From assembly GCA_018825965.1 (NCBI GenBank), contig JAHKAA010000034.1:248001-312000 (forward strand): DNA of 64,000 nucleotides. Direction: 5' to 3'. The notes below the pieces were generated by a model, which did not search any database, had not been told where the DNA came from, and saw only the letters and a list, made by a program, of their open reading frames with translations. Origin of the DNA: Gammaproteobacteria bacterium. GTDB taxonomy: Bacteria; Pseudomonadota; Gammaproteobacteria; Enterobacterales; Alteromonadaceae. A program made the translations under genes and the position numbers. This document shows, one piece after another, positions 33,813 through 43,674 of the stretch; within the stretch, counting starts at the first letter, position 1; the number at the start of each line of letters is the position of its first letter.

Positions 33813-36209
33813 ATGAACAAGCTTTTGCTTAGCTTTGCTATTGCCAGTGCGTTAGGTTTAGCCGGTTGTGGTGGCGAATCACTGGACGAAATTAAAGAAG
33901 ATACTCAAACAGGTGGTGAGGTTCAGATCCCTTTATCACGTGTAGTCTATGACCCGGCCAACGGTGTGTTATCCGCACCTAACGATTTATTATTACAAGG
34001 TACCACAGATGGTACTTTGTTTATGCCAGGCGAAAAAGATGCGGCAGGAGCACATCTTGCAGCTCCGAACTATGCTGATCCTTCAACGGCCTTAGGTGCC
34101 TTAGATGGCTGGTCAACACAAAACCCATTTACCATTGCACTGAACTTTACTTCTGGTGTCAGCTTAGATGCAGCCAGTGTGCAGCAGCCTGGTTCAGTGT
34201 ATTTAGTGGAAACCCTGATGGGCGATCCGGCATCACCAGATGCAGATTGTCGTGCTGTGCCTCGGGGTGCTGCTTGTAAGGCGGTTGGCAGCCTGACCTT
34301 TGGTGTGGATTATGTGACTCGTGCCAGCGGTAACAGTGTTGCTGTGATCCCATTAAAACCATTAAAACCTGCCACTACTTATATTCTGGTGTTCACGGAT
34401 AATTTAAAAGACAGTGAAGGCCGTTCTGTCGCACCTTCGAGCAGTTATGAGTTGGTCAAGCAGGACATCAACACTAAGCCATTAGGCACAGCTGCTCAGT
34501 TGGCTTTACAAGGCGTCATTAATAGTTTTGAAAATGCGGTGTCGGCCGAATCCATTAACAAAGATGGCATTATTTATACTGCAGCTATTACTACCCAGTC
34601 CACAGCTCCGGTATTTGGCACTATTAAACAGTTAATGGCGCCAAGTCCGTTAAATAATAATACGCCTCCTTCAGTGGCACTTGCTGATACTGGTGTTGTG
34701 GTTTCGGATCTGTTGTTCCCTGGACAAACAGTAGCGGATAGTCTGGCTGATCCTCGTTTTATATTTAAACTGGCCAAGTTATACAGCGGTACCATTAACC
34801 TGCCGTATTATCTGGGTGCAGCAACGGTTGAAAATCCAATGGCTCCTTTAAGCACCCGCTGGATGGCCCGTTGTGACTCAGGCGCTATTATTGCTTCATT
34901 AACAGATGCACAAAAAACAGCCTTAGAAGGCAGTATTACTGATCCTGCTCAGGCGGGGAATGATGCCTTTTGTAATGCCGCTTCAAATGGCGCTTTACGC
35001 GATTTTGGTCTGGATAAACAACGTCACCTGACCAAGTTTAACGTGATCCCCAAAGTAAACAGCACTCAAACTTTAGCAGTGCAGGTCACAGTACCTGATG
35101 AAGTTCGTGGTGCCGCTTTAGGTTTGGTGAAACCAGCAGCAGGCTGGCCTGTGGTGATGTTACAACATGGTATTACTTCGAAAAAAGAAGATATGTTAGC
35201 CATCACTGGTGCTTTATCTGCCCGCGGTTTTGCCACTATTGCGATTGATCATCCGTTACATGGCAGCCGTGGTTTTGGTCCGTTAAATGCCAGCAATGGC
35301 AATGCAACTATCTATATGAACCTGTCGAACCTGTTGGTGACCCGTGACAATTTACGTCAGAGTATTGCTGATATGCTGGGCTTACGTTTAGGTATGAACT
35401 TCAATAACCAGCCAGGTTTATTGAACACTCAGGACGTACAGTTTTTAGGCCATTCTTTAGGTGCAATTTCTGGTACTGCTATGGTGGCTTTGGCTAACAG
35501 TACAACAGGCAGCGCCCAGTTGGATGCTTTGTATAACATTCGTTCAGCTACTTTAGCTATGCCAGGTGGTGCTATAGCTAACTTCCTGCTGGAATCAGCA
35601 GCTTTTGGTCCTACCATTAAAGCCAGCGTCTTGTTAGGTGCTGGTGGTACAACTGCTCAGGGCTACATAGATTTTGCCACTAACAATGCCTGTGGAGCAG
35701 GTCAGACTGCCCCTTATGCGGCTTGTTTTAATGACTTTGTTCAGGCGCTTGCTGTATCTAATCCAGCGGCACTGGCAACATTAAACGCTTCGTTCTCGTC
35801 TTTTGCTTTTGCAGCTCAGACAGTAACAGATGCGGGTGATCCAAATAACTATGCTTCTATGCTGGTGGCGTCTGAAACCCCAACCTATATCATTGAAGTG
35901 GTAGGTGACGGAGCAGAACAGTTACCTGACCAGGTGATCCCCAATCGCTCTGCTGCTATGCCTCTGGCAGGTACTGAGCCTCTGGCTGCTTTATTAGGTG
36001 CTTCAGCTTTAAGTAATGTGGCTGGTACTTATCCGGTGACGGGTACAGCATTAAGCCGCTTTATTGCGGGTAACCACAGCTCTATTCTGAGCCCAACAGG
36101 CAGTGCTGCAGCAACAGCTGAAATGCAAGGCCAAAGCGTAAGCTTCTTTATGGGCCGTGGAGCAGCTGTTGTGGTTACCAACGGCGCTGTAATGGCTCCG
36201 GCTAACTAA
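33813..36209 (+). CDS. VolA/Pla-1-type outer membrane lipase lipoprotein
   Basis: A 798-residue lipoprotein: signal MNKLLLSFAIASALGLAGC with the lipobox LAGC. The N-terminal half starts with PLSRVVYDPANGVLSAPNDL, the recognised Pla-1/cef lipase start; the C-terminal alpha/beta-hydrolase domain has the catalytic serine in GHSLGAISG (near 548), and LQHGIT (about 450) looks like the oxyanion loop. VolA of Vibrio is a surface lysophospholipase next to fadL; here no fadL is adjacent. A terminator follows 16 nt after the stop. Confidence 0.85.
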   Translation: MNKLLLSFAIASALGLAGCGGESLDEIKEDTQTGGEVQIPLSRVVYDPANGVLSAPNDLLLQGTTDGTLFMPGEKDAAGAHLAAPNYADPSTALGALDGWSTQNPFTIALNFTSGVSLDAASVQQPGSVYLVETLMGDPASPDADCRAVPRGAACKAVGSLTFGVDYVTRASGNSVAVIPLKPLKPATTYILVFTDNLKDSEGRSVAPSSSYELVKQDINTKPLGTAAQLALQGVINSFENAVSAESINKDGIIYTAAITTQSTAPVFGTIKQLMAPSPLNNNTPPSVALADTGVVVSDLLFPGQTVADSLADPRFIFKLAKLYSGTINLPYYLGAATVENPMAPLSTRWMARCDSGAIIASLTDAQKTALEGSITDPAQAGNDAFCNAASNGALRDFGLDKQRHLTKFNVIPKVNSTQTLAVQVTVPDEVRGAALGLVKPAAGWPVVMLQHGITSKKEDMLAITGALSARGFATIAIDHPLHGSRGFGPLNASNGNATIYMNLSNLLVTRDNLRQSIADMLGLRLGMNFNNQPGLLNTQDVQFLGHSLGAISGTAMVALANSTTGSAQLDALYNIRSATLAMPGGAIANFLLESAAFGPTIKASVLLGAGGTTAQGYIDFATNNACGAGQTAPYAACFNDFVQALAVSNPAALATLNASFSSFAFAAQTVTDAGDPNNYASMLVASETPTYIIEVVGDGAEQLPDQVIPNRSAAMPLAGTEPLAALLGASALSNVAGTYPVTGTALSRFIAGNHSSILSPTGSAAATAEMQGQSVSFFMGRGAAVVVTNGAVMAPAN

Positions 36210-36224
36210 TAGTTTTACGTCTGT

Positions 36225-36255
36225 AAAAGCCCGGCTCTGATGCCGGGCTTTTTTA
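36225..36255 (+). terminator. Intrinsic terminator after the lipase gene
   Basis: AAAGCCCGGC and GCCGGGCTTT arms with loop TCTGAT, then T. Confidence 0.9.
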
Positions 36256-36382
36256 TAGCAAAAAATAAAGTGTCGATGCGCCTCAGGTCGGGACTTATGT
36301 CTACTGTGTTATAACCATAGCGATTTTTTTTAATACGACATCAGGCTACAATGCCGTTCGTTTTTCTTTAAAAGGACTGGAA

Positions 36383-37366
36383 GTGGAATTTTTATATCAA
36401 TACGGTTTATTTTTAGCGAAAACAGCCACAGTGGTGATTGCTGTCGCAGTTATTGTGGCTGTGGTGCTGTCAGCTAAACAAAAAGCTAAAAAGGGTGAAC
36501 TGGAGTTTAACGATTTATCTGAAGATTACGCTGATTTAACTGCTGATTTACAGCAACAGTTGCTGGATAAAAAAGCCTTTAAGGCCTGGACTAAAAACCA
36601 GAAACAAAAGGACGAGCCAAAAGAGCGGCTTTTTGTGCTGGATTTTAATGGCAGTATGGATGCCCATGAAGTTGAGGCATTACGTGAGGAAGTCACAGCT
36701 GTGCTTGCCGTTGCTGCAGAAACAGATGAAGTGTTGATCCGGCTGGAAAGCCCGGGTGGGGTAGTGCATGGTTATGGCCTGGCGGCTTCACAGCTCGACA
36801 GAATTAAGCAGCAAAATATCCGCCTGACGGTGGCCGTCGATAAAGTAGCAGCCAGTGGGGGTTATATGATGGCCTGTATTGCCGATCGTATTTTAGCTGC
36901 CCCTTTTGCCATTGTCGGCTCTATTGGCGTAGTGGCTCAATTACCAAATTTCCATAAGCTGCTGAAAAAAAATCACATAGACGTGGAGCAGTTTACAGCG
37001 GGTGAGTTTAAACGCACTGTGACAGTATTTGCGGAAAATACAGAAAAAGGCCGTGAGAAGTTTCAGCAAGAGCTGGAACAAACCCATATTTTGTTTAAAG
37101 ATTTTGTGTTTAAACACCGACCTGTGCTGCTGATGGAGCAGGTCGCGACTGGGGAGCACTGGTTTGGTTATCAGGCTCTGGATTTAAACTTAATCGATCA
37201 GTTGCAAACCAGTGATGACTATCTGGTTCAGCACTTTAAAACCAAAAAGGTTGTGCAGGTGAAATACCAGCTCAAACGCAAACTGGCGGAAAAAGTGGGT
37301 TTAGCAGCAAGCACAGCTTTAACCAAAAGTCTGCACAAATTAGCTAACCTGAGTTTTTGGCGTTAA
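36383..37366 (+). CDS. sohB: Inner membrane protease SohB (S49 family)
   Basis: Periplasm-facing serine peptidase of the signal peptide peptidase A family. N-terminal membrane anchor (about 7-30); catalytic Ser158 in VAASGGYMM and Lys210 in AGEFKRT form the Ser-Lys dyad. Start is GTG at 36383, with AAGGA upstream and the family opening MEFLYQYGLFLAK. The 327-aa length fits. The stop is 3 nt before tpm, so the two genes are probably co-transcribed. Confidence 0.94.
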   Translation: MEFLYQYGLFLAKTATVVIAVAVIVAVVLSAKQKAKKGELEFNDLSEDYADLTADLQQQLLDKKAFKAWTKNQKQKDEPKERLFVLDFNGSMDAHEVEALREEVTAVLAVAAETDEVLIRLESPGGVVHGYGLAASQLDRIKQQNIRLTVAVDKVAASGGYMMACIADRILAAPFAIVGSIGVVAQLPNFHKLLKKNHIDVEQFTAGEFKRTVTVFAENTEKGREKFQQELEQTHILFKDFVFKHRPVLLMEQVATGEHWFGYQALDLNLIDQLQTSDDYLVQHFKTKKVVQVKYQLKRKLAEKVGLAASTALTKSLHKLANLSFWR

Positions 37367-37369
37367 GTT

Positions 37370-38020
37370 ATGCAGTCTGAATTTTGGCTCCATTGCTGGC
37401 AACAACAGCGAACAGGCTTTCATCAATATGAAATTCACCCGCTGTTGCCTGTGGTGATCTCTCAACTGAGCTGGGATCAGTCTAAAGCCGTTTTTGCGCC
37501 TTTAAGCGGCAAAAGCCTTGATCTGTGGTGGTTGGCACGGTATGGCAAAGTAATTGGCGCTGAATTGTCTGAACTGGCCTGTCAGCAGTTTTATCAGCAG
37601 CAGAACCAGTCATTTTCAGTTTCAGCACAAGACGATTTTCAGTACTTTAGTCACCAGTCTGTAGATATCTGGCAAGGTGACTACTTTGCTTTAAAGCCAG
37701 AACAAGTAGCTGACATTGGATTGATTTACGACAGAGCTGCGCTGATCGCTTTGCCTGCTCAGATGCGAATTGATTATGTGCAGCAGTTAAAAGCTTTATG
37801 TCCGGGGCCTGTCAGCTTAGTGTTATTGAGTTTGGAGTACCCTGAGCATGAAATGTCAGGTCCACCGTTTTCGGTGACTGAGCAGGAGGTTAGGCAGTTG
37901 TTTGATTTTGCCTCCTCCATCGAATTGCTGGCGATGCGTAATTTGACAGGGCGGCTTTTTGCACAGCGCCAATTCAACGTCAGCAAGCTTGTTGAAAAGG
38001 CGTTTTGGATCCAGTGGTAG
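37370..38020 (+). CDS. tpm: Thiopurine S-methyltransferase family (Tpm)
   Basis: SAM-dependent methyltransferase of the TPMT class, linked in bacteria to methylation of tellurite/selenite and thiopurines. The 216 residues show FWLHCWQQQRTGFHQYEI, the SAM motif VFAPLSGKSLDLWWLA (about 40-55), GAELSELA, and YDRAALIALPAQMR. It follows sohB by 3 nt and ends before a bidirectional terminator. Substrate in vivo is unknown. Confidence 0.92.
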   Translation: MQSEFWLHCWQQQRTGFHQYEIHPLLPVVISQLSWDQSKAVFAPLSGKSLDLWWLARYGKVIGAELSELACQQFYQQQNQSFSVSAQDDFQYFSHQSVDIWQGDYFALKPEQVADIGLIYDRAALIALPAQMRIDYVQQLKALCPGPVSLVLLSLEYPEHEMSGPPFSVTEQEVRQLFDFASSIELLAMRNLTGRLFAQRQFNVSKLVEKAFWIQW

Positions 38021-38033
38021 TTCTATCAATCAA

Positions 38034-38066
38034 TAAAAAACGCCGCAGTCGGCGGCGTCTTTTTAT
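38034..38066. terminator. Bidirectional terminator between tpm and the symporter gene
   Basis: ACGCCGC and GCGGCGT arms flanked by A-run and T-run on opposite sides, serving the two convergent genes. Confidence 0.85.
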
Positions 38067-38081
38067 TTCAGCGTATCTGAC

Positions 38082-39389
38082 TCAAAGGTTTTTGCCGGAA
38101 TCCGGGTTGTTAAAACACTCTGCATCAAACTGATTTTCGCTTTTTGCTATCAGGCAGGACACCATAGCATCGCCTGTAATATTAACTGCTGTGCGGGTCA
38201 TATCCAGTAAACGGTCCACGCCAATAATCAAGGCAATACCTTCCACTGGTAAGCCCACTTGCTGCAATACCATGGCCAGCATAATTAAACCTACACCAGG
38301 TACACCTGCAGTGCCGACTGAGGCCAAAGTGGCGGTCAGAATCACCATCAGGTAGTCCATAGTGGTTAAATCAACCTGAAACACCTGAGCGATAAATACA
38401 GTGGCAACCCCTTGCATGATGGCAGTGCCATCCATATTGATGGTTGCACCTAAAGGGATTGTGAATGACGCAATACTGTTGCTGACACCCAGTTTTTTGG
38501 TGGTGGTTTCCATGTTGACCGGAATAGTGGCATTACTGCTGGACATGCTAAAACCAAACAAAGCGGCATCTTTCATTTTGCGGAAAAACATCAGAGGGTT
38601 TAAACGACCTAAAAGGGAGATAAATAAGCCATAAACAACAAAACCATGGAAAAACAGCACAAAAAGTACGGTACTAAAATACCAGCCGAGGCTTTCCAGA
38701 TTTTTCAAATCTAAAGTAGTGAAGAGTTTGGCCATCAGGAAAAACACACCATAAGGTGCCAGAGCCATCATAAAACCAACCAGTTTCATCACCACTTCGT
38801 TTAAGTCATTAAACAAAGCCCGCACTCTGGAACCTGCTTCTCCCGTTAAAGCAACGGCTAAACCAAAAAGAACTGAAAACACAATGATCTGCAGCATTTC
38901 CCCTTTCGCCATAGCTTCTACCGGATTACTTGGGAACATATTGATAAAAACCTGCGTGATAGAGGGAGCTTGCTGCACGCTGAATTGTGCGTCCGCAGTC
39001 ATTTGTACTCCAGTTCCTGGGGATACCAGAAGTGCAAAAAAGATAGCCAGAGCTATAGCAACAGCTGTGGTCAAAATATACAAACCCACAGATTTACCAC
39101 CAAGGCGACCTAAGGTGCTGCCATCACTTAATGAACTGGTACCGCAGACCAGAGAGACGAAAACCAGCGGCACGACCAACATTTTTAAACTGGCGACAAA
39201 AATTTGTCCACCTGCGTGAAAAATACCGTCGACAAAAAAGGCCCGCAAGCCAAGCTCAGCACCTAACAAACTTAAAGTTCGTTCAGCTTCACCTGCTAAC
39301 AGGAATTTAAAAAAAGCACCGACCAGTATGCCCAACGCCATACCAATCAAAATACGTGGGGTTAGACCTAATTTCTTTTTTGCAGTCAT
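38082..39389 (-). CDS. Dicarboxylate/amino acid:cation symporter (DAACS family)
   Basis: Sodium- or proton-coupled importer of glutamate, aspartate or C4-dicarboxylates. The frame from 39389 gives 435 aa with eight helices and re-entrant loops. Family motifs: SSSNATIPVNMET (HP1), NMDGTAIMQGVATVF (TM7), GTAGVPGVGLIML (HP2) and DRLLDMTRTAVNITGDA (TM8). The start lacks a strong ribosome site; an ORF from 39479 adds 30 polar residues and is unlikely. Substrate cannot be fixed from sequence. Confidence 0.9.
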   Translation of the reverse strand: MTAKKKLGLTPRILIGMALGILVGAFFKFLLAGEAERTLSLLGAELGLRAFFVDGIFHAGGQIFVASLKMLVVPLVFVSLVCGTSSLSDGSTLGRLGGKSVGLYILTTAVAIALAIFFALLVSPGTGVQMTADAQFSVQQAPSITQVFINMFPSNPVEAMAKGEMLQIIVFSVLFGLAVALTGEAGSRVRALFNDLNEVVMKLVGFMMALAPYGVFFLMAKLFTTLDLKNLESLGWYFSTVLFVLFFHGFVVYGLFISLLGRLNPLMFFRKMKDAALFGFSMSSSNATIPVNMETTTKKLGVSNSIASFTIPLGATINMDGTAIMQGVATVFIAQVFQVDLTTMDYLMVILTATLASVGTAGVPGVGLIMLAMVLQQVGLPVEGIALIIGVDRLLDMTRTAVNITGDAMVSCLIAKSENQFDAECFNNPDSGKNL

Positions 39390-39557
39390 TTTTATTTTAT
39401 TATCAGCCCGGAAAATGCCGCTTAGCCTAACAGTTTGTGAGTCAAAAGAAAAACCGCAACTGACGGAATTATTTTGCATCTGGACTTAGCCCACAGCATA
39501 AGTTTCGACTAAGCTAGAATAATTACAATAAGTTAGCGCATCCAACGGAGAATCCAG

Positions 39558-41762
39558 ATGCTTAGAGTCAGGTGCTACTTTGTCGTCGTTGTCTTGTTTT
39601 TGTTAACTGCATGTGGTGGAGGAGGCACTATTACTGACGATGGAGACGGTGGTGGTACCACCGAAGTGATCAGCATCAGTCTGGTACTGACCAATGCATC
39701 TGCTGTGCAGTCTTCAGAGGTTAGTAAAGCTCAGCCCCTGACATTAACCGCCACTCTCACTTCGTCAACAGGCCGTTCTATGGCGGGTCAACTGGTCACT
39801 TTTAGTCTTAACGACGCACTTTTAGCTAACTTTAATAATGAAGCTGGCACAGCTCAAACCAACAGCAATGGCGTTGCTGTCATAGGTGTGCTGGTGGGAA
39901 CCAAAAGCGGCGCTGGTACTATAGCGGCCACTTTAACTGGTGGACAATCCAATACCATTAGCTTTGCTTCAGCCGGCGATGCGGATGATGTAGAACCTGA
40001 AAAACCTGTCGGTTCACTGCGCTTAATTGCTGATACCTTGCAGTTAGGTTCAGGTAGTACAGCACAAGTGGCTTTGTCTGCTGTTGTGCTGGATACCAGC
40101 AACGTATTACAACCCGGAGTCACAGTGCAATTCAGCTCATCCTCAGGGGAGTTAGAAGTGGTCAGTGCTGTCACTGAAACTGATGGTGTAGCCAAAGCCA
40201 TTTTATCCAGCAGTGTGGATCCATCCTTACGGACTATTACAGTGACAGCAGCAGTGGGGGATAAGGTTGCCACTGTGGATGTCAATGTGGTGGGCACGGG
40301 CATTCTTATCAGCGCACCACGTTCTATGGTGTTGTCCGATGAAGTAACTATTACCGCGGATTTAACCGACTTTGACGGTAAAGGTATTCAGGGCCGGACC
40401 TTAGCTGTAACTTCTGCTTTAGATAACCCTATCACCAGCACGTCTCTGGTTACCGCTGGCAATAGTGGCCGCGTTTCTTTTACTTACAGAGCTAGTGTGG
40501 GCGGCACAGATGAGCTTCGAGTGACTGGTTTAGGGGCCACTGCAGTGGCAACTATTAACATTCAATCAGACCAGTTTCAGTTTTTAAATACAGAAGTGAT
40601 TGAAGTACCTTTGGGCACAGAGCAGCAACTTACTGTGGAATGGCTGGTGAACAATTTACCTAATGCCAATAAAGCCCTGAATTTAACAACCACCAGAGGT
40701 ACTTTGGGATTACTGGCAGGAAACCTGACCCAGGTGTCTGTTGATCAAACTACAGACCTGCAAGGGCAAGCTTCAGTTCTGGTCGCGTCCAGCTTTGCAG
40801 GTTTTGCCAATATAGCGGCAACAGAAATTCGCCCTGGCGCTACTGATTTATTAACGACACAAACTCAGATCGAATTTGTTGCCACTGTGCCCGATTCAGT
40901 AGGGGTTTCAGCCTTTCCTGCTCAGTTAGGGCCTGGTGAGCAAAGTGTGGTGCGTGCAGTTGTCAGGGATGCAAATAATAACCCTGTGAAAAACCGCACT
41001 GTGGCTTTTACGCTGGATGGTGCTCCTGGTGGGCAAATTAATCCGGCCACCGCTATCACAGATTCGCAAGGACTGGCCAGTACCGTATTTACTGCGGATA
41101 ACACCACAGGTGCAGGCACAGGAGCTAACTTAAGTGTCTTAGCTACAGTGCTAAATACAACACCTGTGGTTGGTGGCAATACGCCGGTTTCTGTCGGAAC
41201 CCGGACGCTGTTTTTCCGCTTTGGTACAGGTAACTCTGTTGCAGAACCCAGCACTTCATTGTTCAGAAAAGAGTTCTCTGTTTTAGTGACTGATTCGTCA
41301 GGCAACCCGGTCGCCGATCAGCAGCTCAATGTTTCTGTATTGCCACTGAGCTATAACAAAGGTTTTTGGATGGCAGTACCGGATCTGATTGAGTTTGAAT
41401 ACTGGGATCCGGTGATCACTAGTGTTGACTGTCAAAGTGAAGATGTAAACAACAATGGTATTTTGGACCAGGGTGAAGATTTTAATGGTGATGGTCAATT
41501 AACGCCTGGCAATGTGGCTACAGTCCCCCGTACTATCCAGGCTGACAGTAATGGCATTGCCACCTTTGATTTAACCTACCCTAAAGATATAGCACCATGG
41601 ACAAGGTTGTTGTTGTCGGTAACAGGCTTTGCGGATGGTTCAGAAAATGTGTCCAGTCGTGAATTCAGGACTACTGTGTCAGGTAATTATGTGGCTGACG
41701 AAACTGCTTCTCCTGCCAGAAACCCTTTTGGGATTACCGCCAGCTGTGCGAACACCTTTTAA
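39558..41762 (+). CDS. Large lipoprotein with bacterial Ig-like (Big_1) domains
   Basis: A 734-residue lipoprotein with lipobox LLTAC and a Gly-rich linker (GGGGTITDDGDGGG). Several invasin-type Ig-like repeats follow, with the recurring pattern V.D..G....G..V.F....G.......T...G.A......G. The C-terminal part contains an EF-hand-like calcium motif DVNNNGILDQGEDFNGDGQ (about 630-648) and two cysteines (SVDCQSED, and four residues before the end). It is likely a surface or periplasmic adhesin-like protein; function is not known. It is monocistronic, ending at a bidirectional terminator. Confidence 0.8.
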   Translation: MLRVRCYFVVVVLFLLTACGGGGTITDDGDGGGTTEVISISLVLTNASAVQSSEVSKAQPLTLTATLTSSTGRSMAGQLVTFSLNDALLANFNNEAGTAQTNSNGVAVIGVLVGTKSGAGTIAATLTGGQSNTISFASAGDADDVEPEKPVGSLRLIADTLQLGSGSTAQVALSAVVLDTSNVLQPGVTVQFSSSSGELEVVSAVTETDGVAKAILSSSVDPSLRTITVTAAVGDKVATVDVNVVGTGILISAPRSMVLSDEVTITADLTDFDGKGIQGRTLAVTSALDNPITSTSLVTAGNSGRVSFTYRASVGGTDELRVTGLGATAVATINIQSDQFQFLNTEVIEVPLGTEQQLTVEWLVNNLPNANKALNLTTTRGTLGLLAGNLTQVSVDQTTDLQGQASVLVASSFAGFANIAATEIRPGATDLLTTQTQIEFVATVPDSVGVSAFPAQLGPGEQSVVRAVVRDANNNPVKNRTVAFTLDGAPGGQINPATAITDSQGLASTVFTADNTTGAGTGANLSVLATVLNTTPVVGGNTPVSVGTRTLFFRFGTGNSVAEPSTSLFRKEFSVLVTDSSGNPVADQQLNVSVLPLSYNKGFWMAVPDLIEFEYWDPVITSVDCQSEDVNNNGILDQGEDFNGDGQLTPGNVATVPRTIQADSNGIATFDLTYPKDIAPWTRLLLSVTGFADGSENVSSREFRTTVSGNYVADETASPARNPFGITASCANTF

Positions 41763-41796
41763 TAGGTGTTGAGCGGCTTTCGTTATCAAACAAAGC

Positions 41797-41835
41797 GCAA
41801 AAAATAAGGCGGATTGAATACCCGCCTTATTTATT
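41797..41835. terminator. Bidirectional terminator between the Ig-like lipoprotein gene and astB
   Basis: AATAAGGCGG and CCGCCTTATT arms around ATTGAATAC with A-rich and T-rich flanks. Confidence 0.85.
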
Positions 41836-41897
41836 CCGGTTTATGCAAGCCTCTCTTCAGGCCGCAGTTGCCCTTGGTAGCTTAAAGTGTCAGACCA

Positions 41898-43241
41898 TTA
41901 ATTCCGCTGGAACTGATACACAGACCCAAGTTTTAAGATCTGTGTCAGTTCATCCAGCGCCTGACGACTTTCAATCAACAGTTGTGGATCGGCTAAATCT
42001 GCTTCGCTGATCTGGTCACGATAGTGTGTATCCACCCATTGATTTAAGCGGACAAACAAGCTGTCATTCATCAGCACTGCAGGGTTCACCGCCTGATGTT
42101 CAGCTTCGCTCATAGCCACACGCAGACGCAAACAAGCTGGACCACCGCCATTTTGCATACTTTGTTTCACATCAAAATAATGCACCTGACGTACCGGAGT
42201 GCCACGGCCAGTCAGTTGCTCCAGATAAGCGGACACAGTGTCACTGTCACGGCATTCAGTCGGCGCAATAATGGCCATATCGCCATTAGGTAACGTAACC
42301 AGTTGGGTATTGAACAGATAGGTTTTTACTGCTTCAGATACTGAAACTTCAGAAGTTTTTACTTCAATAAAGTGTAAATCTGCAGCTGTGCCAAACTTAC
42401 GACGAATTTCATCCTGCTTGCTTTGGGTATCAACAAAAGCCTGCTGATGGAAAAACAACACATTTTGGTTGCCAACCGCAATCACATCATTGTGAAACAC
42501 GCCCTGATCAATCACATCCGGGTTTTGTTGCATCATCACAGCGCCGTTTTCAGACAAGCCATGCAGGCGGGCGACCGCTTCGCAGGCTTCCAGTGTGTGG
42601 CGGGCTGGAAAGCGTTTAGGTGCTGGTTTAGATGAGTCAAAGGCATAACGACCATACACAAACAATTCCACACCAGCATCACCATAAGCGCTGCATAAGC
42701 GGGTATGGTTGGCTGCGCCTTCGTCACCAAAGTGATCGTTGTCCGGCAAATGTTGATGATGTGCAAAATGTTTATCATCGCTGAACATCGCCTTGAGGAT
42801 ACGACCTGTGGTCAGTGGTTCCAGTGAGCGGTGAAATTTATTGGTTAAGTTTGCCGGGGTAAAATGAATTTTACCGTCCGCTGTGTCTGCACTGGGTGAA
42901 ATAGTGGCGGCGTTGGCTGTCCACATACTGGAGGCTGAACAGACGGCCTTGAGCACAGCTGGCGCTTGTTTTGCTGCTTTGCTAATGACTTCACTGTCAG
43001 TGCCAGTGAAACCCAAACGTCTTAAGGTATAGACATCAGGACGCTCTTGTGGGGCCAAAACGCCCTGAACTAAACCCAGTTCGGACAAGGATTTCATCTT
43101 CTGCAAACCCTGTTTAGCGGCTTGTTTTGGACTTGAGGTATTTTTGGCGTTATTTAGCGATGCAACGTTACCGATGGATAATCCGGCATAGTTGTGCGTC
43201 GGCCCGACCAGGCCGTCAAAATTTGCTTCAAAGAACTTCAT
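41898..43241 (-). CDS. astB: N-succinylarginine dihydrolase AstB
   Basis: Second enzyme of the arginine succinyltransferase (AST) pathway, releasing ammonia and CO2 from succinylarginine. The 447 residues are collinear with AstB: N-terminal [27 protein letters not shown]-like [18 protein letters not shown], and the catalytic Cys in the [12 protein letters not shown] segment near residue 368. The other ast genes are not adjacent, so the pathway must be encoded elsewhere. Upstream is the ERIC-like element. Confidence 0.95.
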   Translation of the reverse strand: MKFFEANFDGLVGPTHNYAGLSIGNVASLNNAKNTSSPKQAAKQGLQKMKSLSELGLVQGVLAPQERPDVYTLRRLGFTGTDSEVISKAAKQAPAVLKAVCSASSMWTANAATISPSADTADGKIHFTPANLTNKFHRSLEPLTTGRILKAMFSDDKHFAHHQHLPDNDHFGDEGAANHTRLCSAYGDAGVELFVYGRYAFDSSKPAPKRFPARHTLEACEAVARLHGLSENGAVMMQQNPDVIDQGVFHNDVIAVGNQNVLFFHQQAFVDTQSKQDEIRRKFGTAADLHFIEVKTSEVSVSEAVKTYLFNTQLVTLPNGDMAIIAPTECRDSDTVSAYLEQLTGRGTPVRQVHYFDVKQSMQNGGGPACLRLRVAMSEAEHQAVNPAVLMNDSLFVRLNQWVDTHYRDQISEADLADPQLLIESRQALDELTQILKLGSVYQFQRN

Positions 43242-43316
43242 TTTTGCTTTATTCCTTCATTTTTTGGGAAGGGGCTCTGCTTTTATTATTATTGCGGCCG
43301 TTTTAGTTTGCTTCAT

Positions 43317-43440
43317 TTTCCCTGCGTACTTAAAGCTACAGCGTTGTTGACTGCGCTACTCGCCCCAGTCACATAGGACCGCTATGCTCCTGGGGTCTCG
43401 CTCGCTTGTCGCCTAGCTGTCACTTCAATTACTTTGGGTA
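43317..43440 (-). repeat. ERIC-like repeat (full) upstream of topA
   Basis: On the minus strand GACCCCAGGAGCATAGCGGT and CCTATGTGACTGGGGCGAG form the ERIC core dyad, followed by GCGCAGTCAACAACGCTGTA and GCTTTAAGTACGCAGGG. This is close to the enterobacterial ERIC consensus. The related copy is at 6594-6714. Confidence 0.85.
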
Positions 43441-43492
43441 ATATCCCTGCGTACTCAAAGCCACAACTTTGTTGACCACCTTAGGGCGGGCA
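43441..43492 (-). repeat. Partial ERIC-like end, tandem to the full copy
   Basis: CCCTGCGTACTCAAAGCCAC then AACTTTGTTGACCACC repeats only one end of the neighbouring ERIC-like element. It is likely a truncated copy. The rest of the 433-nt astB-topA gap holds the topA promoter region without further recognised features. Confidence 0.6.
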
Positions 43493-43674
43493 GTTTGCTG
43501 CGGCTTTTGCTACTTTATGCAGGTCCCGCTGATTTATTCAGCGAAAAGTCACTAAATTGTGACCTTCTGGCATAATAATGAACTTATTCTCTTGTCACAA
43601 CTTGAGTTTGCGGATATACGTAAAAAAAGAAGTGCCCACCGGCACGCGAAAAGGTCAGGGATCTCAATCACAAA

